Positions 25,827-34,111 of a stretch of DNA of 64,000 bases are shown here, in pieces. A program made the translations under genes and the position numbers. Source of the DNA: UBA981 sp942490995 (GTDB taxonomy: Bacteria; Pseudomonadota; Gammaproteobacteria; Ga0077536); the NCBI GenBank assembly GCA_942490995.1, contig CALOBG010000085.1, forward strand, positions 1 through 64,000, in the 5' to 3' direction. A model generated the notes under the pieces. The model did no database searches and was not told where the DNA came from. It worked only from the letters and a program-made list of their open reading frames with translations. How positions within the stretch are numbered: the stretch's first letter is position 1; each line of letters starts with the position of its first letter.

Positions 25827-25856
25827 AAATGGTTCTCCGTTGGCGGTGGGCCGCTA

Positions 25857-26276
25857 TCAGGCATCCATCGGCGGCATGCCGGGAAATTTCGGCAAGTCGG
25901 GGTCCATGTGATCCCACGGTAGGGCGCTGGCCGTGTACATGTCGAGCTGCGGTTTGTAGAGCGAAGGGTCATCGAGCGCGCTGGCCTGGACCAGAAATAT
26001 ACCGGCCAGCGCGTCGGCGTGCGCAAACAGGCGCGCGCCGCATTCGGGACAGAAACCTTCCGAGGCCGAGGCTCCGGAGTCGCCGCGCCGCGTGTAGTAC
26101 TTGACCTCGCCGCTGACCGCGACCGCGGCTTCGGGAAAACCAATAACGGGCATATAGGCGCTGCCGGTGGCCTGCTGACAGTCACGGCAGTGGCAGTTGC
26201 CGCTGAACAGTGGTTCAGCGATCGCTTCGAAACGCACGGCTTTGCACAGGCAGCCGCCGGTGAAGGTGTCGCTCAT
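25857..26276 (-). CDS. GFA/CENP-V family zinc-binding protein
   Basis: 139 residues from ATG 26276, chosen because GGAGGT lies 7 bp upstream; the frame is open 23 codons further. Zinc-site cysteines are GGCLCKAVRF, GNCHCRDCQQATGSAY and GFCPECGARLF. The C-terminus carries the LDMYTASALPW segment common in the family. It follows the M20 gene region on the same strand. Substrate unknown. Confidence 0.9.
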   Translation of the reverse strand: MSDTFTGGCLCKAVRFEAIAEPLFSGNCHCRDCQQATGSAYMPVIGFPEAAVAVSGEVKYYTRRGDSGASASEGFCPECGARLFAHADALAGIFLVQASALDDPSLYKPQLDMYTASALPWDHMDPDLPKFPGMPPMDA

Positions 26277-26356
26277 GGTGGGTACCTCCTTGCGGTAACC
26301 GGGACCGGGAGGTTTCAGTCTGGCAGCCCCGTCGCCGGTGGGCAACGCCGTGCGGG

Positions 26357-26857
26357 TTATTCAGAGGCGCTTTGGGATTTCCTGTCACCGCCCATCCGCT
26401 CGCCGTAGTCCCATGAGCTCATCCAGCCCGGCGTGACCCGGATCGTCATTTCGGTGCGCGGACGCGACAGCAACCAGCGCGCCAGCCTGGTGTCCCGAGT
26501 GCCGAGGTAGCGTTCGATGAGGCCGTCGAGGACCGGGCGCTCCTGTGCCGGGACGACGCGCGCCGTGCCGCGCCCGCGAACTCCACGATACGGCGGATTG
26601 TCGCCGGCAATCTCGAATCCGCAGCGCGGTTCCGCCTGCAGCCAGCCGACGACGCGCAGACTGCGCTGCACGCTGAACAGCAACTCGCCGGCGTCGTAGC
26701 AGTACCACAGCGAGGTGACGTGCGGAAAACCTTTGCCGGTGATACACGACAGGCGGCACGGCAGCACGCTGTCGACCAGCCAGGTTTCGATCGTTGCGGC
26801 GTCCCAGTCGCTGGCCGCGCTGATGATGTCTGCAGGCAGGGTTCGAAGTGTGGTCAT
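26357..26857 (-). CDS. pyridoxamine 5'-phosphate oxidase-fold (FMN-binding split barrel) protein
   Basis: 166 residues. The beta-barrel pattern (SCITGKGFPHVTSLWYCYDAG, ELLFSVQRSLRVVGWLQAE, RGVRGRGTARVV) fits the PNPOx-like split-barrel family that binds FMN, F420 or haem. There is no clear PdxH-specific C-terminus, so it is not the vitamin B6 enzyme. It lies upstream of the GFA gene on the same strand. Confidence 0.75.
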   Translation of the reverse strand: MTTLRTLPADIISAASDWDAATIETWLVDSVLPCRLSCITGKGFPHVTSLWYCYDAGELLFSVQRSLRVVGWLQAEPRCGFEIAGDNPPYRGVRGRGTARVVPAQERPVLDGLIERYLGTRDTRLARWLLSRPRTEMTIRVTPGWMSSWDYGERMGGDRKSQSASE

Positions 26858-26897
26858 CGTTATCGGGTCGTGGGCTTTGATTGGATCCCGGCCGACG

Positions 26898-27710
26898 TTA
26901 CCACGGAATTTCGCGCCCGTCCCAGGCGATGAATCGGCCGTTATCCTTAGGTCCGAGGCCGTTGATGATGGTCAGTAGCTGAGTCGCCGCGCGCTCGACG
27001 TCAAACAACTTGCCGTCCGGCACGCGGGCTTGAAACGGGCGCGACAGATCGGTGTCCACGGTTCCCGGGTGCAGGGCGACGCAGATCATGGCGCGGTGCC
27101 GTCGCTGGAGTTCGATGGCGAGATTGCGCGTGAACATGTTCTGCGCCGCTTTCGAAGCGCGATAGCCGTACCAGCCGCCGAGGCGATTGTCCGCGATGCT
27201 GCCGACCCGCGCCGACAGGCTCGCGATGACGCCGCGCGCTCGGCGGTCGAACAGGGGTAGAAAATGTTTTGCCGTCAGCAGCGGACCGATGGCGTTGATA
27301 CTGAATGACCGCAGCAGGGCGTTTGGATCGATGTCGGCGAGGCGACGCTCCGGAGCATGCCCGGCATCGTGCAGCAGTCCCACGCAGTTGATCATGGTTG
27401 TCACGCACTCGCAGCAGGCCGACGCCTGACGTGCTGCCGCCGAGATGCTGGGTTCGTCGGTGACATCCAGCGCGAGGACGGTCAGGCGCTGCCGATATTC
27501 AGTTTGCAGTTGCGCCAGTTGTGTCGCCGTCCCCGGGTCGCGACACGTTGCGATGACCGCTGCGGAATCATGTTCTCCCAGCAACATGCGCGTGATCGCC
27601 AGCCCGATCCCCCGGCTCGCGCCGTGCACAACCGTAGTGCCTGATTGGTGTTCCGAACGCTGCATGGTGGTGCTGATACGCGCCGCAGCCCGGTTTAGAT
27701 CGCGGAACAT
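26898..27710 (-). CDS. short-chain dehydrogenase (C-factor-like SDR)
   Basis: 270 residues as drawn; a second ATG 15 codons later (27665) is a better family start. It has the nucleotide-binding motif VVHGASRGIGLAI, the active-site YGYRASKAAQ (Tyr-x-x-x-Lys) and the following LHPGTVDTDLSRPF segment, as in CsgA/C-factor type SDRs. Catalytic Ser is within IASLSARVGS. It probably uses NADP(H). Substrate unknown. Confidence 0.85.
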   Translation of the reverse strand: MFRDLNRAAARISTTMQRSEHQSGTTVVHGASRGIGLAITRMLLGEHDSAAVIATCRDPGTATQLAQLQTEYRQRLTVLALDVTDEPSISAAARQASACCECVTTMINCVGLLHDAGHAPERRLADIDPNALLRSFSINAIGPLLTAKHFLPLFDRRARGVIASLSARVGSIADNRLGGWYGYRASKAAQNMFTRNLAIELQRRHRAMICVALHPGTVDTDLSRPFQARVPDGKLFDVERAATQLLTIINGLGPKDNGRFIAWDGREIPW

Positions 27711-27776
27711 GGCCAGGCACCGAAGAATCCCGCGCGCCCTCTTTCTGCTGACCGCGATTAATGCGATGTTACGCGC

Positions 27777-28370
27777 ATGACGTCACCACAACTCATCCCC
27801 GCCACGGTGCTGGACGGCGCCGGGGTGCGGCTGGAACCCCTCGGCGCACAGCATGCCGACGGCCTGCGTGCGGCGGTGCGCGACGGCGCGCTATGGGATC
27901 TGCACGTGACCCTGGTGCCGCGCCCGGAAGCCGTCGACGAATTTATTGCCCAGGCCGCCGAGGCCCACGCGACCGGCTACGGGCTGGCGTTTGCCACCGT
28001 CGACAAGGCGTCCGGAAAAATCGCCGGCTCAACCCGCTACCTGAATGCCAATCTGCGCTACAAGCGGGTCGAGATCGGCAACACGTTTCTTGGCGCGACC
28101 TGGCAGCAGACCCGCATCAATACCGAAGCCAAGCTGCTGATGCTCACTTATGCGTTCGAAACGCTGGCGGTCAATCGGGTCGAGTTCGTGACCGATTATC
28201 TGAACCGACCGTCGCGCAACGCCATCCTGCGGCTCGGCGCCAAGGAAGAAGGGATCCTGCGCAACCACATGGTGATGCCGGACGGGCGAATACGTGATTC
28301 GGTGATGTTCAGCATCATCCGCAACGAATGGGCCGGGATCCGCCAGCATCTCGAATGGAAGCTCGCCTGA
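27777..28370 (+). CDS. GNAT N-acetyltransferase, RimJ/RimL type
   Basis: 197 residues. The pattern of RimL-like GNAT enzymes is present: GVRLEPLGAQHADGLRAAV at the start, GKIAGSTRYLNANLRYKRVEIGNTFL in the middle (given here in parts: VEIGNTFLGATWQQT), TEAKLLMLTYAFETLAVNRVEF and NRPSRNAILRLGAKEEG. The acetyl-CoA binding region is recognisable. It is divergent from the SDR gene. Substrate, perhaps a protein N-terminus or a small amine, is unknown. Confidence 0.85.
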   Translation: MTSPQLIPATVLDGAGVRLEPLGAQHADGLRAAVRDGALWDLHVTLVPRPEAVDEFIAQAAEAHATGYGLAFATVDKASGKIAGSTRYLNANLRYKRVEIGNTFLGATWQQTRINTEAKLLMLTYAFETLAVNRVEFVTDYLNRPSRNAILRLGAKEEGILRNHMVMPDGRIRDSVMFSIIRNEWAGIRQHLEWKLA

Positions 28371-28455
28371 GGCCAAGCCCGCCGCGGGCTGATTTGTTCC
28401 GGGGGTCCCCAACAGCCTGGTAGTAAAGCTGCCGTGTCTTGTGCCGATTTATTAT

Positions 28456-28597
28456 CAGGGTGGTGAAAAACGTCGCGAGGAAGGTCGGGCGCAAGGCGCG
28501 GGCGAGACGAGGACCGAAGTTTACTGGTGTAAATGAGGACCGCAGGCGAGCCCGCAACCCCGCGCACGACCTCCGCAGTAGTTTTTCACCAGCCTGC
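28456..28597. repeat. MITE-like inverted-repeat element, long copy
   Basis: About 142 bp bounded by CAGGGTGGTGAAAAAC and GTTTTTCACCAGCCTG, which are near-perfect inverted repeats. The interior is GC-rich with no open frame. A shorter relative lacking most of the interior is at 41304-41365. It lies between the GNAT gene and the next gene. Its mobility is inferred from form and copy number only. Confidence 0.65.
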
Positions 28598-28608
28598 CAG
28601 GTGCAGCC

Positions 28609-29259
28609 ATGAGTCCTGTAGTCGCCGCCACCATAATCGCCGCCGCCAGCGCCTGGGTGCTGTATCGCTGGTCGCGTAAACGTACCCTTGCCCGCCGCGA
28701 ACATCTGATTGACACCTTTCGGTTCCCGGAAAAAATCGGTCGCAAGCTGCGCGAAACTTACCCCCAGCTCAGCATCGGCGACGCCGGGATCGTGCTCAAC
28801 GGACTGCGCGAGTATTTCCACCTGTGCAACATCGCCGGCAAACGCAACGTCGCGATGCCGTCCCAGGCGGTGGACGTGGCGTGGCATGAGTTCATCCTGT
28901 TTACCCGCCAGTACGAAACCTTCTGCACCAAAGCGCTCGGACGTTTTCTGCACCATACGCCGGCCGAAGCGATGCGCACACCGACCGAGGCCCAGGACGG
29001 CATCAAGCGCGCGTGGAAACTGTCCTGTCGCCGCGAAAACATTGCCGCCGCCAAACCCCAGCGACTGCCGATCCTGTTCGCGATGGATGCGCAACTGAAA
29101 ATCCCCGACGGCTTTACCTATACCCTGGACTGCAAAAAAGCGCCCATCGACAGCTACTGCGCCGGACACATCGGCTGTGGCGGCTGCACCAGCGACGGCT
29201 GTTCGTCGGACGGCGGGTCGAGCGACGGTTGCGGCGGAGGCGGCTGCGGCGGAGACTAG
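28609..29259 (+). CDS. GRDP-like protein with glycine/cysteine-rich tail
   Basis: 216 residues. An N-terminal membrane anchor (about 3-20) is followed by the conserved core VDVAWHEFILFTRQYETFC and GRFLHHTP (Trp92-His93, His115-His116). It ends in a low-complexity tail of Gly, Cys and Ser (GCGGCTSDGCSSDGGSSDGC). The same core occurs alone in the cassette gene at 6473. Family members contain a glycine-rich domain; their biochemical function is unknown. The start lies 11 bp after the MITE-like element. Confidence 0.8.
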   Translation: MSPVVAATIIAAASAWVLYRWSRKRTLARREHLIDTFRFPEKIGRKLRETYPQLSIGDAGIVLNGLREYFHLCNIAGKRNVAMPSQAVDVAWHEFILFTRQYETFCTKALGRFLHHTPAEAMRTPTEAQDGIKRAWKLSCRRENIAAAKPQRLPILFAMDAQLKIPDGFTYTLDCKKAPIDSYCAGHIGCGGCTSDGCSSDGGSSDGCGGGGCGGD

Positions 29260-29321
29260 GCGGTGATCGCGGCATCGCCGATGCCGCCATTACATTTGGT
29301 CACCGCTGAGCGATCCCGAAA

Positions 29322-29798
29322 ATGAACGACGTCACCATCGCGCGCGCCCTGCATATCGTTGGCGTGGTGTTATGGATCGGCGGGGTCGCCTTCGTCACCA
29401 CCGTCCTGCTGCCGGCGGTGCGGCGGATCAAGGATCCGCACGAACGGGTCGAATTTTTTGAGTCCATCGAAGGGCGCTTCGCCTGGCAGGCGCGCGCCAC
29501 GACCGTGTTGGTCGGCGCCACCGGTTTCTACATGACCGTCGCCTGGGATCTGTGGAGCCGTTTCGCGAGCTTCGCTTATTGGTGGATGCACGCGATGGTT
29601 GCGGTGTGGGTGCTGTTTACCGTCATGCTGTTTGTCGCCGAGCCGCTGTTCCTGCAGCGCTGGTTCGAGACCCGTGCGCGCGCCGAGCCGGAACGGACGT
29701 TCCGGATCATCGAACGCATGCATCGGATCCTGTTGACGGTCAGCCTCGTGACCGTCCTTGGCGCGGCGGCCGGGAGCCACGGCCTGCTATTGTTCTGA
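29322..29798 (+). CDS. four-helix membrane protein, CopD/DUF2269-like
   Basis: 158 residues with four predicted membrane segments (about 8-30, 62-80, 88-110, 135-155). The first helix carries RALHIVGVVLWIGGVAFV, the His-containing pattern of the CopD-like family. Arg and Glu in the loop (RRIKDPHERVEFFESIEGRF) are typical as well. It may bind haem or copper, but this is not shown. Confidence 0.7.
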   Translation: MNDVTIARALHIVGVVLWIGGVAFVTTVLLPAVRRIKDPHERVEFFESIEGRFAWQARATTVLVGATGFYMTVAWDLWSRFASFAYWWMHAMVAVWVLFTVMLFVAEPLFLQRWFETRARAEPERTFRIIERMHRILLTVSLVTVLGAAAGSHGLLLF

Positions 29799-29849
29799 CC
29801 ACGAGCGTCGGTGACGGTCTTGTTGTCCCTGTCCCAGGAGTAAACGCGA

Positions 29850-30178
29850 TGAAACATGTTGTTGTTGTGCTGACCGAGCCGACCGCCGGTCGGGACGAGG
29901 AGTACAACACCTATTATGAGGATCTGCATCTCGACGAAGTGCTGGCCTCGACCGGCTGGTCGACGGCGCAGCGCTTCAAGCTGGTCGACGAGCAGGGTAA
30001 ACCGTGTCCGTTACCCTACCTGGCGTTCTACGAAGTCGAGGCGGAAAACTCCGCGGAGATCCTTGAGACCCTCAACGCTACACGCCCGCAGCGGGTGCAG
30101 AGTGAGGCGCTGAACAAGGCGACCGCCGGGGTCTGGGTATTTGCAGCGACCGGACCGCGTCACGACCACCCGGAGTGA
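29850..30178 (+). CDS. small EthD-like alpha-beta barrel protein
   Basis: 109 residues from ATG 29850, supported by CAGGAG 9 bp upstream. The pattern VVVVLTEPTAGRDEEYNTYY, then LHLDEVLASTGW and a C-terminal strand (KATAGVWVFAATGP) fits the dimeric ferredoxin-like barrel superfamily (EthD/DUF4286 type). Members assist small-molecule catabolism. The specific role is unknown. Confidence 0.65.
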
Positions 30179-30212
30179 CGCGCGCGGCCCGGTTCGCCGC
30201 ATGAGCTACCAC

Positions 30213-30506
30213 TCAGCCGTCGAACTTGTCGTAGTAGCAGATCGCCGGCGGCGCGGTGAGAAAAGGGCCGAGCTTGTCCATCAGGCCGGTCTCGGTGCGC
30301 CAGGCCAGGTATTTTTCCTGGTGCGGGCGGGAATCCCACAATTCGTAGAACAGCACGCGGCCGGCGGTATTCTGATCGACCCAGATATCGAATAGCTGGC
30401 AGCCGGCATAAGCGCGGGTGTCGGGCGCGATTTCTTTGATGAAAGCAAGAAATTCGTCGACCCGGGCGGGGTCGATTGCGAGGTCTATGGTTACGGCGGT
30501 GGCCAT
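30213..30506 (-). CDS. antibiotic biosynthesis monooxygenase (ABM)-domain protein
   Basis: 97 residues. The ABM pattern is present: AVTIDLAIDPARVDEFLAFI, AYAGCQLFDIWVDQNTAGRV, LFYELWDSRPHQEKYLAWR. It is probably a dimeric heme- or quinone-related small monooxygenase or a binding protein. A second ABM-like gene is at 37143. Confidence 0.85.
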   Translation of the reverse strand: MATAVTIDLAIDPARVDEFLAFIKEIAPDTRAYAGCQLFDIWVDQNTAGRVLFYELWDSRPHQEKYLAWRTETGLMDKLGPFLTAPPAICYYDKFDG

Positions 30507-30634
30507 ATCAGCACTCCTGGGTTTAATGATTCCTGGACCGGATCGGTCATCGCCATAGTAACGCCCGCGCGTACGGCGCGGGAGGGGGTGAGATTGGCGT
30601 CGGTGATCGCGCCAGGCGGCGCGCGGGGCACGGC

Positions 30635-31444
30635 TCAGCCGAGCAGCACGTCGTCGACTTGCAGTGCGGCCGCGCTGGCCAGCTTCAACACGGTCATATG
30701 GAAGCCGGTGCTGGTGCCCATCGGATCGCTGAAGCAGACGAGTTTGTTGGCATAGGTGATCGACAGCACCTGGCGCGCCTGGTCGGCGAGTTTGCCGTAA
30801 ATTTTAGGATTGACCTTGGCCAGGTGATGGCCGTAGCCACGACCCTTGGCATACTTGTCGTTGCGCACAATGGTGTGCGAGAGGCCGAAACTGACGATTT
30901 CGATGCCACCGCCGCCCCATAAGCCTTCGTTGGCGGAGAAGTACTGATTCAGGGTACGTTTTCGCTCAACTTCATCGACTTCCTTAACGTTGGCATCGAG
31001 GACGATGATGCGGGTTTTTTTCAGCCGGCCGAGCAACTCCTGGCAGCGGCCAGGCAGCTCGCAGTGCGCGGGCACGTTGCGGAACAGCTCGGTGAACTGC
31101 TCGAATTCTTCGTCGGATTTAAGATACGGACTGGCGAGCAGGCGGAACTGGCGCTGCGGGTGGCGACGCACGCATTCGATAAACGTCTGTACCTGTTCCT
31201 GCAGTTGCGCCAGCGGCAGCAGTTTGTTGTCGGCATCGCGGGTGACCAGCGCATAGCTGTTGCCGGCCGGACCGCTGCCGCCGGGCTTGGCCCGCAGGCA
31301 TTTGATCGCGATCTCCTCGGCGCCGCGCGGCTCGGACACGCCGGGACTGGCCTCATACACCCAGATCGGCTCGCGCACGGCCACGGCGGCCGGCTTTGAC
31401 GGGTTTTTCGGCGTTTCCTGAATTTTTGCTTGCACGGCTGCCAT
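30635..31444 (-). CDS. conserved hypothetical protein, phage-type N-terminal domain
   Basis: 269 residues from ATG 31444 (the frame is open 18 codons further). The N-terminal half (REPIWVYEASPGVSEPRGA, GSGPAGNSYALVTRDADNK, LLPLAQLQEQVQTFIECVRRHP) resembles a domain seen in phage-associated proteins with a YAIPTKD motif, here YALVTRD. The C-terminal half (RIIVLDANVKEVDEVERKRT, GGIEIVSFGLSHTIVRND) is not recognised. No signal peptide. The start is 93 bp from the divergent thiol peroxidase gene. Confidence 0.45.
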   Translation of the reverse strand: MAAVQAKIQETPKNPSKPAAVAVREPIWVYEASPGVSEPRGAEEIAIKCLRAKPGGSGPAGNSYALVTRDADNKLLPLAQLQEQVQTFIECVRRHPQRQFRLLASPYLKSDEEFEQFTELFRNVPAHCELPGRCQELLGRLKKTRIIVLDANVKEVDEVERKRTLNQYFSANEGLWGGGGIEIVSFGLSHTIVRNDKYAKGRGYGHHLAKVNPKIYGKLADQARQVLSITYANKLVCFSDPMGTSTGFHMTVLKLASAAALQVDDVLLG

Positions 31445-31536
31445 ATCGCAACAAAGAACTGGGCGGTGATCCAACTTATGATGTCGGCACAGCGCCACAT
31501 CCCTTGAGAGCGCTTTCAGTAAGCACGGAGAAGAAC

Positions 31537-32163
31537 ATGAAAATCACGTTGACGACTGTGGCCCTGGTCGCATTATTAACCGCCTGCTCGAACGAGGAAA
31601 CCAACCTGGTGCAGGCCGATCTGCCGGTTGACAAGGGCAGCGTCGCCGCCGGTAGCGGCAGTAGCGTCAAGATGCAGGGTAATGCGCTGCCGCTGGCCGG
31701 TAGCGGCGCGGTCGTGGTGGGCCAGGCTTTGCCGGCGGCGATGCTCTCGAGCACCGCGCTGGCGCCGGTCGATATCGCGGCCGCCGGCGGCAAGGTACGG
31801 ATCATCAGCGTGGTGCCCTCGCTTGATACCCCGACCTGCGACAAGCAGACCCACGAACTGTCGGAAGAAAACGCCGGCCTCGATGCCGAGGTCGAGCTGG
31901 TTACCGTGAGCATGGACCTGCCTTTCGCACAGGCGCGTTTTGCCAAAGAGGCGAAAATCAACAACGTGACCTTTCTGTCGGATTACAAATCGCGTGAGTT
32001 CGGCACCCACAATGGTCTGCTTATCGAGCCGCTGGCGCTGCTCGCGCGCGCGGTCATCGTTACCGACAAGGACAACATCGTGCGCTACCTGCAGGTAGTG
32101 CCGGAGGTCACCGCGTTGCCCGACATGCAGGCCGCGATGGCCGCCGCGCGCGCATTGCTGTAG
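31537..32163 (+). CDS. tpx: lipoprotein thiol peroxidase (Tpx-like)
   Basis: 208 residues from ATG 31537 with GGAG upstream. The N-terminus is a lipoprotein signal (lipobox LTAC, Cys17), so it should sit in an envelope membrane. After a low-complexity linker the Tpx domain shows VVPSLDTPTCDKQTHEL with peroxidatic Cys101 (canonical SLDTPVC). In ordinary Tpx the resolving cysteine lies in the DLPFAQSRFC segment; here this reads DLPFAQARFA, with Ala136 instead. The enzyme would therefore be a 1-Cys type needing an external thiol. Ordinary Tpx is cytoplasmic or a shorter periplasmic protein. Confidence 0.85.
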   Translation: MKITLTTVALVALLTACSNEETNLVQADLPVDKGSVAAGSGSSVKMQGNALPLAGSGAVVVGQALPAAMLSSTALAPVDIAAAGGKVRIISVVPSLDTPTCDKQTHELSEENAGLDAEVELVTVSMDLPFAQARFAKEAKINNVTFLSDYKSREFGTHNGLLIEPLALLARAVIVTDKDNIVRYLQVVPEVTALPDMQAAMAAARALL

Positions 32164-32240
32164 GGCCCGATCCGCGCTCGCTTGAAGTCGGTGTGCCGGC
32201 AGGACTGCCTGTCTGAACCTACGCAGTAGAATATGTCGCC

Positions 32241-32858
32241 ATGCTTTACGGACTTGAACTGCTGGGCGTTTTTGTATTCGGGCTGAGCGGGGCGCTGGCC
32301 GCCGATCAGCGCAATATGGACCTGTTCGGATTCGTGGTCATCGCCCTGCTGACCGCGGTCGGTGGCGGCACCGTGCGCGACATCGTGCTCGATGTGCCGG
32401 TGTTCTGGGTCGCGCACCCGGACTACCTGTGGCCGATCCTCGGCGCCGCGCTGATCACCTATTTTTCAGCGCGGCTGATCCATCGTGCCCAGCGCCTGCT
32501 GATCTGGGCGGACGCCGTCGGGCTGTCGATATTCTCGGTGACCGGCACCTTGAAAGCGTATTCGGTCTCGGGTTCGGTGACGGTTTCGATCGCGCTCGGC
32601 GTGGTTACCGGGGTGCTCGGCGGCATCGTTCGCGATGTCGTGTGTAATGAAATTCCGCTGGTGCTACGCCAGGATATTTACGCCACCGCGGCGTTCGCCG
32701 GCGCGCTGATATTCGTTGCCCTGATCGGCGCCGGGCTGCCGGTGCCGATCAGCGGCGCGCTGGCCACCGCGAGCTGCTTCGTCGTGCGCGGCTCGGCGAT
32801 CATCTGGAAATGGTCGCTGCCGACGCGCGCCGGCGGCGAAACCGGCAGCAATAGTTAG
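32241..32858 (+). CDS. TRIC-type cation channel family membrane protein
   Basis: 205 residues with seven hydrophobic segments. Two repeats of the TRIC/UPF0126 pattern are visible: FVFGLSGALAADQRNMDLFG with ALLTAVGGGTVRDIVLD, then LSIFSVTGTLKAYSVSGSV with GVVTGVLGGIVRDVVCNE. The GGGTxRD and GGIxRD motifs are characteristic. Bacterial members are homotrimeric monovalent-cation channels. The start is 77 bp after tpx; the downstream gene is convergent. Confidence 0.9.
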   Translation: MLYGLELLGVFVFGLSGALAADQRNMDLFGFVVIALLTAVGGGTVRDIVLDVPVFWVAHPDYLWPILGAALITYFSARLIHRAQRLLIWADAVGLSIFSVTGTLKAYSVSGSVTVSIALGVVTGVLGGIVRDVVCNEIPLVLRQDIYATAAFAGALIFVALIGAGLPVPISGALATASCFVVRGSAIIWKWSLPTRAGGETGSNS

Positions 32859-32865
32859 TTTCGGG

Positions 32866-34071
32866 TTAACCCCAGCCCGGAATGAGGCGGTTACGCGGCA
32901 GGGTTTCATCCTGCATGGCCGCGGCCTGGTCGGCGCCGGTCACCGGCAGGCCCCGCGGGTCGAGCAGGCCGGCCTGGACCAGCACGCTGGCCTGATCCCA
33001 CCAGATGTGTTCGTGGTAAAGCTTGTCGCCACGGAAGTTGACCACCGCGATCATCGGGATCTCGATCGGCTTATTGGTCGGGTCTATGCCGGGCAGGATC
33101 CAGTCCATGACGCGATCGTGGGTGAAACAGAATATAAACTCGTCGACCAGCCGATCGGTGCCAATGGTGCGTGAGATCGGCACGATGCGGGTGTCTTCCG
33201 GATTCTGAAAATGGAAATGATCGCTGTACCAGCGATGCAGATCGCGTTTGCCAGTGCCGCCGGTGACCGTCGGCACCACGAACACATAAGGCTCGTCGAC
33301 CATCGTCACCATCGAGTCGTCGACGTCGCGCTCGGCGAACTCGGTGTACAGGTGGTGTTCCCACAGACTGGCGAGATCGTAGCGCGGACCGAGCGCCGCG
33401 CGCAGGCAGGCCAGGGTGCGTGACTTGGCCATCATCTGCGCCGGCCGGTTGTAAGCGGGGTGGTTGCGGTTATCAAAACCGGCGGCCACGCCGTCGTAGT
33501 AATGGATGGTGTGGAGCGGGTTGTCAGTCGTCGCGGTGTGGTCCGGCGTGGGCGCGCCGGCGAGATGCAACAGCACCGGGATGGTGGTTTCGGCGGTCGC
33601 CTGCAGGGCCGCTGGCGGGTCATGCGGATCGTAAGCGACGACGCAGGCCGGGCGGGTGTCGTCACCGGCGAGCAAACAGGCCGTGGTGGCGCCGGTATCG
33701 AACCCGAGCAGCCCGGCTTTGCCGCTGCACGCCGGCAGTGACAGCAGGCTTGTCAGTGCCTGGGCGGCATCGCGGGCGGCCTGCGCGGTATCGAAACTAC
33801 CGGCCCGGCGCTCGGCTGCGGCGCGACCGGTGTCGTCGTAGCCCATCCTGGTGGTGGCGGCCGGCTCGCGAGCGTACAGATCGGGCACGACTACCACCCA
33901 GCCTTCCTCGGCATACAGATTGGCCTGGTGTTTGGCGTGGTCGCCGCAGCCGTGACGGTCGGGCAGCAACAGCAGGCCGGGGCCTGCGCCACTGTCGGGC
34001 AGCGCGACATAGCCGTCGCTGCGGGTGCCATCGTCTAAAACGATCGGTGTGGTGGTCTGGCTTATGCTCAT
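32866..34071 (-). CDS. dienelactone-hydrolase-like domain fused to SnoaL-like domain
   Basis: 401 residues from ATG 34071. Residues 1 to about 215 have the dienelactone hydrolase/alpha-beta hydrolase fold (GLLLLPDRHGCGDHAKHQANLYAEEGWVV in part, VVPDLYAR, DPHDPPAALQ). The nucleophile position, normally GxCxGG, reads LLGFDTGATTA, with no Cys or Ser at the elbow. Residues about 230-401 form a SnoaL/NTF2-like domain (GPRYDLASLWEHHLYTEFAERD in part, FCFTHDRVMDWILPG). The protein follows the flavoprotein and Fe-S genes on the same strand and could act on their product. Confidence 0.75.
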   Translation of the reverse strand: MSISQTTTPIVLDDGTRSDGYVALPDSGAGPGLLLLPDRHGCGDHAKHQANLYAEEGWVVVVPDLYAREPAATTRMGYDDTGRAAAERRAGSFDTAQAARDAAQALTSLLSLPACSGKAGLLGFDTGATTACLLAGDDTRPACVVAYDPHDPPAALQATAETTIPVLLHLAGAPTPDHTATTDNPLHTIHYYDGVAAGFDNRNHPAYNRPAQMMAKSRTLACLRAALGPRYDLASLWEHHLYTEFAERDVDDSMVTMVDEPYVFVVPTVTGGTGKRDLHRWYSDHFHFQNPEDTRIVPISRTIGTDRLVDEFIFCFTHDRVMDWILPGIDPTNKPIEIPMIAVVNFRGDKLYHEHIWWDQASVLVQAGLLDPRGLPVTGADQAAAMQDETLPRNRLIPGWG

Positions 34072-34111
34072 GATGGTGGTGACCTCGGGGTGAGGGATCC
34101 GTTGCCGGCGC

